From G963674835 sp963674835 (GTDB lineage Bacteria > Planctomycetota > Planctomycetia > Pirellulales > Thermoguttaceae), in the NCBI GenBank assembly GCA_963674835.2, contig CAXXKC010000003.1, forward strand, positions 868,001 through 932,000: a stretch of 64,000 nucleotides of DNA, in the 5' to 3' direction. The notes beneath the pieces are model-generated. The model saw nothing but the letters and a program-made list of their open reading frames with translations, ran no database searches and was not told the origin of the DNA. Below are positions 46,614 through 54,071 of the stretch, in pieces (the first letter of the stretch is position 1; each line of letters opens with the position of its first letter). A program made the translations under genes and the position numbers.

Positions 46614-48716
46614 TCACCCAACACCCTCATCCCCTCGCCCATTCATCCCCTCAACCGAACCCCGCCGCCGGAAGAAATACGCCCGCATGTAGAACACGAC
46701 GCTCAATCCCACCACGATCAACAGACACCCAAAGTACTTCAGCCCTCGCCCCGGATCGTAGTTGAACGTCAGCCACGACAGAAACAGCTCGTTCCGCTGC
46801 GACTGCCCACCCACCACCTTCTCGAACGTCTGCTCCGGATCGTCCGGGTCACCCGGCTTGAACGGCCCGGCAAACGACTCCTGGTAGACCCGATACGATC
46901 GCCCCGTGCTCGGATCCGTGAAATTCACCGGCTCGTTCAGCGTGATGAGCACTTCCTCTTTCAGCTTCTTCTGTGGATCGTTCCGGTCCACCATGTCGAC
47001 CAGGCTTGCGTACCACGACGCCTGGCTGCTCCCCGGGTCCAGCCTCCGCTGAAACTCCCGCAGCGTCAGCCCAAATCCCACGTCGATCCAATCGTGCCGA
47101 AGCGTCACCGCCACCCGCCGCCCCTTCCCGGCGACCACCTTCCGCTGATCTGCCCTCAGCTCCTGCTGCGGACCGGACGGCGCCCCCTGAAGCCAGAACT
47201 CCTCGCTCCGCCCGTCCACTGTCAAACGCACCAGCGCCTCAGGCACCTGCCGTCGGCTCCCCGCGCGACCCAACGGCCCCGCAACCAGGCGTTTCCCCGG
47301 CTTGTCGCTGGCAACGAAACGTGTCACCCAAACCGTGACCGGATCCTCGCTCGACGCCAAGAGCTTCACCGGCTCGTCGACCGGCAACTGCCCTTCCGCG
47401 CCGAACTTGGGCGACTTCCACGTCCGGTAGTAGAGCTTCTTGTCCGCACCCTCCACGATGTCGATTCGCGGCTGCAAGGCCGATTGCCTCATCGACTTGT
47501 CGCTTTCCGTCGCCGAATCCACTTCCGGCAGCTTCGCCACGTCGACCCAATACGTCCCGTAAACGCCGTGCTCCTCGTCCTGCTGATTGAACTCCGGCAC
47601 GTCGGCAAACAGCACCATCCGCTGGTCCGGCTCGCCCGCACAGTGAACCAGCAACACCAGCCCGAAGAACTGCTCGTCCAGCCGTACCGCCTCCAACGTC
47701 AGCCCCGTATCTCCGATCGGCACCGCCTTCTCCGCCAACAGCTTGTCGACCGAGAACTGGTATCGCTTCCCATCTGCGTACAGAACCACCAGCCCTTTGG
47801 TCCCCAGAGGCCCTTCCGGCCGGCTCTGCAGAAACGCCTCCGTTGCCGCCATGCTGTTGGCCGTCCAGAAGACGATCCTTTCCCCGCCTGCCAGCTTCTT
47901 ACGGCTTCCCAAGCTCATGCCGCCGTGCGCCGCATGCGGATCGTCCCGCCAACGCACGCCCAACTCGATCTCCTCCCAGCCATCCGACTCGCCCTTCTCC
48001 GGCGCTCCCGCCGCCCCTTTGCCCTTCACCTTCAGCGCCAGCGGCGGCACCTCCCCGTACGTGCAGTTGCTCAGATAATCCAACACCTCCAGCCGAATAC
48101 CCCCTTCGTCATACAGCACGCCGCGGTCGCGATGGCACAGCCCCCATGGAAACAGACCCAACCTCGCGTAATCCCGCCAGTTGAACGGCCCGGCCACAAA
48201 CGGCACATCGATCACCCGTTCCGACTTCAGATCCTCCGCCTTGGCAGCATCGCCGCTCCCCTTCGCTTTGCCCGAGCCGACCCCGTAGACCGACAGCGCA
48301 AAGTGCTGGCTGTCCTCATACGCCACGTGTTCCGTCTGCCCTTCAAACACAGGCAATTGCGCGTCGATGCCGCCCAGCCGGCTCACCAGCATGCCCACCA
48401 GCAGCACCAGAATCCCCGCGTGGATGATGACGAACCCCGTCTCAAACCGCTTCCACGGATAGCGAATCAGCGCCGCCGCCAGCACATTCACGCCCAGCAG
48501 CGCGGCCAGCGCGGCAAACCACCACGTGCCGTAGATGCCGAAGTGCACCGCGCGCGTCCCGTACTCGCTCTCGACAAACGTGGCCCATCCCAGCACGATG
48601 GCCGCCACGCCAATCAGAACTACCGCCAGCTTCAGCGAAGCCAACGCCTCATAGAGCCGTAACACGGTGCGCACAGCCCAAGGCCGCTCGGGCGAAATCA
48701 GTTTGGGTCGCGCCAT
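46614..48716 (-). CDS. resB: Cytochrome c biogenesis protein ResB
   Basis: A 700-residue partner of CcsA (Ccs1/ResB family) that keeps apocytochrome thiols and haem ready for attachment. Three N-terminal membrane segments (LKLAVVLIGVAAIVLGWATF, WWFAALAALLGVNVLAAAL, GFVIIHAGILVLLVGMLVS), a large extracytoplasmic domain, and a last membrane segment near the C-terminus (YFGCLLIVVGLSVVFYM). The start is ATG at 48716 (MARPKLISPERPW). It lies 250 bp upstream of ccsA. Confidence 0.92.
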   Translation of the reverse strand: MARPKLISPERPWAVRTVLRLYEALASLKLAVVLIGVAAIVLGWATFVESEYGTRAVHFGIYGTWWFAALAALLGVNVLAAALIRYPWKRFETGFVIIHAGILVLLVGMLVSRLGGIDAQLPVFEGQTEHVAYEDSQHFALSVYGVGSGKAKGSGDAAKAEDLKSERVIDVPFVAGPFNWRDYARLGLFPWGLCHRDRGVLYDEGGIRLEVLDYLSNCTYGEVPPLALKVKGKGAAGAPEKGESDGWEEIELGVRWRDDPHAAHGGMSLGSRKKLAGGERIVFWTANSMAATEAFLQSRPEGPLGTKGLVVLYADGKRYQFSVDKLLAEKAVPIGDTGLTLEAVRLDEQFFGLVLLVHCAGEPDQRMVLFADVPEFNQQDEEHGVYGTYWVDVAKLPEVDSATESDKSMRQSALQPRIDIVEGADKKLYYRTWKSPKFGAEGQLPVDEPVKLLASSEDPVTVWVTRFVASDKPGKRLVAGPLGRAGSRRQVPEALVRLTVDGRSEEFWLQGAPSGPQQELRADQRKVVAGKGRRVAVTLRHDWIDVGFGLTLREFQRRLDPGSSQASWYASLVDMVDRNDPQKKLKEEVLITLNEPVNFTDPSTGRSYRVYQESFAGPFKPGDPDDPEQTFEKVVGGQSQRNELFLSWLTFNYDPGRGLKYFGCLLIVVGLSVVFYMRAYFFRRRGSVEGMNGRGDEGVG

Positions 48717-48884
48717 AATCGCGTAGAAAGGGTTCCGGGGAAGAGGGGATCCGATTCCCCTGGTGGCGGGCAATGGGCGGCCTCAAACCGGCTGCCCCAT
48801 CCGTTCGATTATAGCCCCCCTACAAGCCCCCAGTCCAGCGCCCGAACCCCCACCCGACCCCACACCCTACGATCCACAACCCCG

Positions 48885-48905
48885 TAGGTTATGCTTCAGC
48901 ACAAC
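48885..48905. repeat. TTATGC repeat (copy 5)
   Basis: CGTAGGTTATGCTTCAGCACAAC: one arm is altered (GCACAA for GCATAA). It lies between the resB start and the OmpA-family gene end. Confidence 0.65.
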
Positions 48906-48941
48906 ACCCGCGACCCGATACCCTCCACCAAACCCCATCCC

Positions 48942-49853
48942 CTAATACAGCGTCGGCGTCGTCTCCGTCCACCCGATCACCGGCACACTCGGCGCCATCA
49001 CGAACAGCTCCACGCGCCGGTTCTTCTGCCGGTCCTGCGACGTCAGATTCGGCGACACCGGCTGCGAGGCCCCAAATCCCGCCACGGCCATCCGCTGCTC
49101 GTCCACGCCAAATCGTTTCAGCATCTCGGCCACCACCAACGCCCGGTCCGTGCTGAGCTCGAAGTTGTTCGCAAATTTATCCCGCGCCGGCTTTCGTGCC
49201 ACAGGCCGATCGTCCGTGTGTCCCGCAACCATAATCCGCAAGTCCCTCGCCTCAGGCGACGCCAACACCTGCGCCAATTCCCTCAGCACCTGGTCCGCCC
49301 CCGCCTTCAACTCCGCCGATCCCGTGTCGAACAGAATGTCCGTATCCAGTTTGCTCACCCCCGTATTCTCGTCGAATTGCAGGCTCGGATACTGCCGCGA
49401 TATCTCCACCAGCCGCCTACCCAGTCCGGCCGGCATCGGCACGCGTGGTCCGGCCAGCGCCGGCACTTGGTTCTTCAGCAGATCGCGCTCCTGCTCGTAG
49501 GTGGCCAACTGTCGCTGTTTCAGCGTCAGTTGTTCCCCCATCGTCGCCAGGTCTTCCTCCGCCCGCGCCAGCCGGCTCTCCAAGTTGCGGCTGTGAACCT
49601 GCAAGTTCTCGAACCGCGTCGATTGCGCCTTGTTCTGATCCGCCAGCGCCCGATTCTGTGCCTGAAGCGCCGTGATCGACGTGGCCGACGACATGCAGCC
49701 CGCCTGCAGCGCCACGCCGACAATCACCGGCAGCCAGCACCCAACGCGGCTCACCGCCGTGGCGCGTCCAGACCGCCTTCGGAACCCAAGCAACTCGCCG
49801 CCGCAAACGCCGCAGTCCGGAGCGACACGTACGAGCCGACAGCTTGCCATCAT
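48942..49853 (-). CDS. OmpA-family outer-membrane/peptidoglycan-binding protein
   Basis: A 303-residue exported protein. A coiled coil (about 60-115: LQAQNRALADQ...) leads to a C-terminal OmpA domain (about 160-290) with FDTGSAELKAGADQVLREL, GHTDDRP, LSTDRALVVAEML and RRVELF; it should bind peptidoglycan. The start is ATG at 49853 with AAAGGA 6 nt upstream. The signal segment then comes late (hydrophobic around VGCWLPVIVGVALQAG). An alternative GTG at 49754 gives a normal 20-residue signal but has no site. The N-terminal extension is encoded by a diverged structured repeat. Confidence 0.85.
   Translation of the reverse strand: MMASCRLVRVAPDCGVCGGELLGFRRRSGRATAVSRVGCWLPVIVGVALQAGCMSSATSITALQAQNRALADQNKAQSTRFENLQVHSRNLESRLARAEEDLATMGEQLTLKQRQLATYEQERDLLKNQVPALAGPRVPMPAGLGRRLVEISRQYPSLQFDENTGVSKLDTDILFDTGSAELKAGADQVLRELAQVLASPEARDLRIMVAGHTDDRPVARKPARDKFANNFELSTDRALVVAEMLKRFGVDEQRMAVAGFGASQPVSPNLTSQDRQKNRRVELFVMAPSVPVIGWTETTPTLY
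49761..49832 (-). repeat. Diverged structured repeat inside an OmpA-gene N-terminus (copy 8)
   Basis: It aligns with the other copies over the first about 65 bp without gaps. It would encode residues about 8-31 of the OmpA-family protein if translation starts at 49853. Confidence 0.6.
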
Positions 49854-50423
49854 CCGAGTCCTTTCCTGTTCCCCAAGTCCGCCCAGCACACAATCGCCGG
49901 TCGCGGCCACGAGGAACCTAACACCTTGCACCCATGTCGGTTGCCGAATCCGGCCCCGGCGCATTACCCGTGCGCGCCGGCGCGCACCATTCGCCCACTT
50001 TTGCATGGCTCATGTAGCACGATCCGCCCCCCGCCGCAAGATCGAAAACGCCCCCGCCCCCGTGCTCGCCAAGGCAACGATCACCCAAGGATCGTTTCCC
50101 GACCGCCGAATCACGCCCCCATCGGCGATCCCATCCCGCGCGATGCGCTCCAGACAGCCCCACAAACAAAAACGGCCGTCCGTACAAACGGTCGGCCGAT
50201 GGCCTGGCGCCCACACTGGCACCACGTTCAGTCTTCGAGGAACTCACCCGCTACGCCCAACACGGCTCCCCTCGCCCGCTTGCGGGAGAGGGGGTTGGGG
50301 GTGAGGGTAGATGGCTTTCTGATAGGTCGTTTCGAGCGCATTCGGTGTAACTGTAGCGTGTATTTCGCCTTCGAAACCGCAGAAACACGCCGCCCCGAAC
50401 GCTACAGCTAAGTGCGACACGCA
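49854..50423. other. Gap before the OmpA-family gene: terminator and repeats
   Basis: About 570 bp with no convincing gene. It contains a minus-strand terminator (50163-50198), a CCCCTCGCCCGCTTGCGGGAGAGGG-type repeat (50266-50325), a structured repeat (50333-50424), and an incomplete CATGTAGCAC copy at 50011. Confidence 0.6.
50163..50198 (-). terminator. Rho-independent terminator (minus strand)
   Basis: The stem CGGCCGTCCGT (50173-50183) pairs with ACGGTCGGCCG (50188-50198) over a 4-nt loop with one mismatch. On the minus strand it is followed by TTTTTGTTTG (50163-50172). It would end the transcript coming from the HTH-membrane gene about 225 bp after its stop. Confidence 0.75.
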
Positions 50424-50424
50424 C
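50333..50424 (-). repeat. Structured ~90-bp repeat at a stop codon (copy 9)
   Basis: A complete copy; the outer stem CTGTAGCGT / ACGCTACAG and inner GTATTTC/GAAACAC are clear. The terminal palindrome (50412-50424) overlaps the first base of the TAG stop of the HTH-membrane gene, so the transcript would carry the repeat directly after the stop and before the terminator. Confidence 0.82.
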
Positions 50425-51707
50425 TAGAACAGATTCAGGATCATGTCCATCAGCGAGCTGTTATACGTGTACGGCCCGTTCCAGCTCCACATGTTGCGCA
50501 TCAGGTCGAACGCCATCATGCCGCCCAATGCCAGAAACAACGTGCAGAAGCTCAGGCTCGTGATCCAAAGCGCCGAGTACTGAGGCTCGGCCGCAGCAGG
50601 TACTCCCGCCGGCGCCCCAGCCACTGCCGCGGCCGCCGCATCGCTGTACACCGGCCGTGCTCCCGCTGCCGGTATCATGGGTGCCGTCGCTGGCGGCTCG
50701 ATGTCGATTCCCGCGCCGACCGAACTGTCTTCGTCCAGCATGTGCGCCATCGACGACATCGATGGACCCGCGATGTCCGACGCCTGCGATATGCCGAGCG
50801 ATTGCATGTTCGTCGCCATCGTCGCCGCGCTGTCGTCCACCTCCGAATCGGCGTCCAACGCAATCACTTGCGAGCTGCTTTCCGTGTCCTCGCCCACCGC
50901 TTCTTCCGTCGGCGTCAGCAGAAATTCACTGTCCGACTTCAACTGCGTCGGCGACTCCGACCCCACGACACTGCTCCCCCCCATCACCGAAAGCATGTCG
51001 TCTTCGCCCAGTTCCAGCGACTCGCTCCCGTCGCCCACCGCCAGCGGCTCTTCCAACGACAGGCCGCTGTCCGTCGGGTCCACCAGCGAAATGCCGCTAT
51101 CGCCGCCGATCGTGATATCGCTGCCGCTGCTGCCGCCCAGGACCAGGTCGTCGTCCTCAAACTCCGCCGGCTCGGCCAGTTCGATCGACGAATCGCCGCT
51201 GGCGAATTCCACCGGCGCCGGGCCCCGCGTCAGCGGCACGTGGCTGTCTTCCAGCGTCAGGTCCGCGTCCAGCGTCAGCTCCAGGTCGTCCGCCTTGGCA
51301 ATGTCCGACGGCGTCGGCGCCTGCAGCCCGCCCGGCTGAGCCAGATCCTCCGACAAGTGCAGCCCGCTCCCCGCCAGCTTGATCTCGCTGTCGGTCAACT
51401 GCACGTCGCTCTCCGGCGAATCGCCCACGATCGGGCCGATCACCGTTCCCGACGTCCCCGAGTCCGCGCCTCCCAAATCCAGCTCGCTGATCAGCACTTC
51501 GTCGCTGTCGTCCGCCGACGTCTCCGCCGACCCCGAACCCTTGATCCGCTTCGCCAGATACTCCTGAACGTCCTCTACCTTGAACTTCCAGTCGGCTCCA
51601 TCCCGGAATGCACGCAGCTCGTTCCTCTCCCGCATGCGATTGGCTTCCGCAGGCGAGACGCCGAGCATCTCGGCTACCTTTTCAAGGTTGTAATACTGTT
51701 GCGGCAT
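50424..51707 (-). CDS. Helix-turn-helix protein with acidic repeat region and C-terminal membrane anchor
   Basis: 427 residues. Residues 1-58 are a MerR/excisionase-type helix-turn-helix (YYNLEKVAEMLGVSPAEANR, VEDVQEYLAKR). Residues about 60-330 are strongly acidic and low in complexity with repeated short units such as DSEIKLAGSGLHL and DDLELTLDADLTL. Near the C-terminus there is a hydrophobic segment (WITSLSFCTLFLALGGMMAF), so the protein is probably membrane-anchored. GGAGG stands 5 nt before the ATG. The function is unknown; a membrane-tethered regulator is an inference. It lies in one run with the small exported protein upstream. Confidence 0.8.
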   Translation of the reverse strand: MPQQYYNLEKVAEMLGVSPAEANRMRERNELRAFRDGADWKFKVEDVQEYLAKRIKGSGSAETSADDSDEVLISELDLGGADSGTSGTVIGPIVGDSPESDVQLTDSEIKLAGSGLHLSEDLAQPGGLQAPTPSDIAKADDLELTLDADLTLEDSHVPLTRGPAPVEFASGDSSIELAEPAEFEDDDLVLGGSSGSDITIGGDSGISLVDPTDSGLSLEEPLAVGDGSESLELGEDDMLSVMGGSSVVGSESPTQLKSDSEFLLTPTEEAVGEDTESSSQVIALDADSEVDDSAATMATNMQSLGISQASDIAGPSMSSMAHMLDEDSSVGAGIDIEPPATAPMIPAAGARPVYSDAAAAAVAGAPAGVPAAAEPQYSALWITSLSFCTLFLALGGMMAFDLMRNMWSWNGPYTYNSSLMDMILNLF

Positions 51708-51790
51708 GGGGACCTCCGGGGTCCTGCTTCATCGCCGAGACGCCGCCCCCCGGCCTTGCGGCCGCGCCGGACTGCTGACGCCCCGTGGGC

Positions 51791-52144
51791 CTATCTTCTC
51801 GCCGACTCCAACAACGATCTGACCTCCTGCGGCAAAGGAGTCTTCGTGTTGAAGTTGTCCAATTGCAGGTCCCATTGAATGTTGCGCGCACAGCGCAGCT
51901 CAACCTCTCCGCTGTGCAAGTCGATGTGGTACACGCTCAATACCCGCGTCTTCGGATCGATGATCGTCACCTGCTGATACTGCTCGCCTACCGTCGTCGA
52001 CAAGGCAATCAATTCGCTCGTCGCTGCTACGCCGCAAGGCGGCGCCGAGCGCTGAGCAAAGGCTTCGGTCCGGCTCGGACCCGAGCCCGACCCCGCCATC
52101 ACAAGACCTGCACTGATCAGGACACCCAGTACCGCCGTTCTCAT
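51791..52144 (-). CDS. Small exported protein of unknown function
   Basis: 117 residues with a signal peptide (about 1-30; hydrophobic VLGVLISAGLVMAG). The mature part (VTIIDPKTRVLSVYHIDLHSGEVELRC) looks like a small beta domain. GAGG lies 6 nt before the ATG at 52144. A good promoter lies 50 bp upstream. It is 83 bp upstream of the HTH-membrane gene, probably the same transcript. Confidence 0.75.
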   Translation of the reverse strand: MRTAVLGVLISAGLVMAGSGSGPSRTEAFAQRSAPPCGVAATSELIALSTTVGEQYQQVTIIDPKTRVLSVYHIDLHSGEVELRCARNIQWDLQLDNFNTKTPLPQEVRSLLESARR

Positions 52145-52192
52145 ACGAATCCTCGTAAAGAAGCAGTTAGGGAAACTGGGGCCCTTCTACCT

Positions 52193-52220
52193 ATTCTAAG
52201 AGCCCCATTTTCCAATGCAA
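52193..52220 (-). promoter_or_regulatory. Predicted promoter of the exported-protein/HTH operon
   Basis: Minus-strand TTGCAT (52215-52220), 16-bp spacer, TAGAAT (52193-52198, 5 of 6). AT-rich patch in otherwise GC-rich DNA. Confidence 0.55.
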
Positions 52221-52546
52221 GAGATTTTGACCCACTGGAGGGGGAACACATTGCGAGAAGCGCGGCGAGTGTAACGGTCGAACCCGTCGTATGCAAGGTC
52301 AGCTTCGCCCACTCCCCATGCCTGCCGAGCCCCGCCCAACACATCCCTGTTCCCCGACCGCCCCAACCGCCCACTTTGCCCCCGAGTCCGATCCCTTCAC
52401 CACCGCCCGGGCTCCTTCGGCCTCGGCTCCCCCCACCCCGTCACCTTTCCCTCCTCCCAGGCCCCACCTACAATGAGTCCGTCCGCCGCGACGCACGCCG
52501 CGTCCGGCCCTGCCGCCCTTCCCGACCGTCTGCCGCAGCGTTCGCC
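52221..52546. other. Region upstream of queC
   Basis: About 325 bp. TACAAT at 52469-52474 may be a -10 for queC, but the -35 (TTTCCC) is poor. No preQ1 riboswitch was recognised. Confidence 0.35.
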
Positions 52547-53233
52547 ATGACTCCCAACAGCCCCCCACCCTTGGTTGGCTTGCTCCTCAGCGGCGGGCTC
52601 GATAGCAGCATCCTCCTCGGCCACCTCTTGCGGCAAGGCCACCGCGTTCAGCCCTTCTACGTCCGTGCCCAATTGGCCTGGGAAACCGAAGAACTCCAGG
52701 CCGCTCGCCGCTACCTCGAGGCCCTCGCATCCCCGGCCCTCGAAAGCCTGGTCGTACTCGAAATGCCCCTCCGCGACCTCTACGCCGACCACTGGAGTAT
52801 CACCGGGCGGGGTGTCCCCGACGCTGCTAGCGACGACGCGGCCGTCTACCTCCCCGGACGCAATGCCCTGCTTGTCATCAAAGCCGCGCTCTGGTGCCAG
52901 ATGCACCACATCGAAACCCTCATGCTCGGCGTCCTCGGCTCCAGCCCCTTCGCCGATGCCAGCTCCGCCTTCTTCCGCGATCTGCAGTCCGCCTTGAATC
53001 GTGGGCCGGCGCCGCCGATCCATCTCGAAACACCCTTGGCCGCCTGCGACAAACGCCAGGTGCTCCAGCTCGCCGCCGGCCTTCCCCTGGAGCTCACTTT
53101 CTCCTGTATATCCCCGCGCGACGGAACCCACTGCGGACGCTGCAACAAGTGTTGGGAACGGGCGGTCGTCTTTCGGCGGCTCGGCATCGAAGACCCCACC
53201 GCTTACGCTGCTCCGGTCGAAGTCGTCCCGTAA
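52547..53233 (+). CDS. queC: 7-cyano-7-deazaguanine synthase (QueC-like)
   Basis: 228 residues. An ATP-pyrophosphatase P-loop LSGGLDSSILLGHLL stands near the N-terminus, and a C-terminal zinc site with the spacing C-x8-C-x2-C-x2-C (SCISPRDGTHCGRCNKC), which matches QueC. QueC makes preQ0 from 7-carboxy-7-deazaguanine on the way to queuosine. The queD gene follows 36 bp later, supporting the call; queE is not in the window. The ATG at 52547 lacks a clear ribosome site, and the frame is open far upstream without similarity. Confidence 0.9.
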   Translation: MTPNSPPPLVGLLLSGGLDSSILLGHLLRQGHRVQPFYVRAQLAWETEELQAARRYLEALASPALESLVVLEMPLRDLYADHWSITGRGVPDAASDDAAVYLPGRNALLVIKAALWCQMHHIETLMLGVLGSSPFADASSAFFRDLQSALNRGPAPPIHLETPLAACDKRQVLQLAAGLPLELTFSCISPRDGTHCGRCNKCWERAVVFRRLGIEDPTAYAAPVEVVP

Positions 53234-53269
53234 TCCCGCACCTTCGCATCATCCAAACGGTCAGCCACT

Positions 53270-53689
53270 ATGTTCCGAGTATCCCGCGAAATCGACTTCT
53301 GCTACGGACACCGCCTCTTGGACTACCAAGGCAAGTGCCGCTTTCTTCACGGACACAACGGCCGCGCCATCATCACCATCGAGGCCAGCGGCCTGGACTC
53401 GCAGGGCATGGTCCTCGATTTCTCCGAGATCAAACGCGTCGTCAGCGGCTGGATCGACGAATCCCTCGACCACCGCATGCTCCTCCGTCGCGACGATCCC
53501 GCCGTGCCCGCGCTCCAACAACTCGGCGAGCCGCTCTTCCTCATGGACGCCAACCCGACCGCCGAAAACATCGCCAAGCTCATCTACGACTACGCCGCCG
53601 CGCAGGGATTCCCGGTCGTCCACGTCCAACTCTGGGAAACACCCCACTGCTCCGCCACCTATCGCCCGCAGTCCCGCGAGCCTTCGTAG
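53270..53689 (+). CDS. queD: 6-carboxytetrahydropterin synthase QueD
   Basis: 139 residues of the 6-pyruvoyl-tetrahydropterin synthase family. The zinc histidines His14 (YGHRL), His27 and His29 (FLHGHN) and catalytic Cys23 are in place; DHRMLL carries the second-shell histidine. It converts 7,8-dihydroneopterin triphosphate to 6-carboxy-tetrahydropterin in queuosine synthesis. The neighbouring queC supports QueD over eukaryote-like PTPS. It contains no frameshift and is of family length. Confidence 0.93.
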   Translation: MFRVSREIDFCYGHRLLDYQGKCRFLHGHNGRAIITIEASGLDSQGMVLDFSEIKRVVSGWIDESLDHRMLLRRDDPAVPALQQLGEPLFLMDANPTAENIAKLIYDYAAAQGFPVVHVQLWETPHCSATYRPQSREPS

Positions 53690-54071
53690 CGCCTGCCGTT
53701 CAAGAAATCGGCGCCGTCTGCGAATGAACCAATGACCTCACCCACCGATCCCGACACCGCGCACGAAACCAACACGTGACCGCCTCAACGATTACCCCAT
53801 CCCCCACGCTTTTTCACAGTCGACAAGCACCGTTCTTCTGCGTCCTCCTCTCGTACTTCCCCCCTTCGTCTTGCCTTCGTGGCTCCCTCCCTTCGCACGT
53901 TCGTGGTTTCTTTCTTTCGTGCTTTCGTGTTTCCCTCTTCTTATCCCCCCATTTCGAACTCCCGTTACCCCGTAGACTCGTATCCCGATATTTTCACGGT
54001 CGCACTCCACGTCCGGCACTCTGCGCGGCCCGGATAGCCCTCCGCAGTCCCGCACAAACATCGAGCCTCAC
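53690..54071. other. Intergenic region with TTTCGTG-type pyrimidine repeats
   Basis: About 380 bp. Between 53870 and 53940 there are repeats of TTCGTGG and TTTCGTG units (minus strand: ACACGAAAGCACGAAAG). Similar runs are at 46517-46560. No gene. Confidence 0.5.

Noticed and set aside
49918..50247. A 109-codon minus-strand open frame upstream of the OmpA-family gene
   Set aside because: It runs across the terminator hairpin, has no ribosome site and no recognisable composition.
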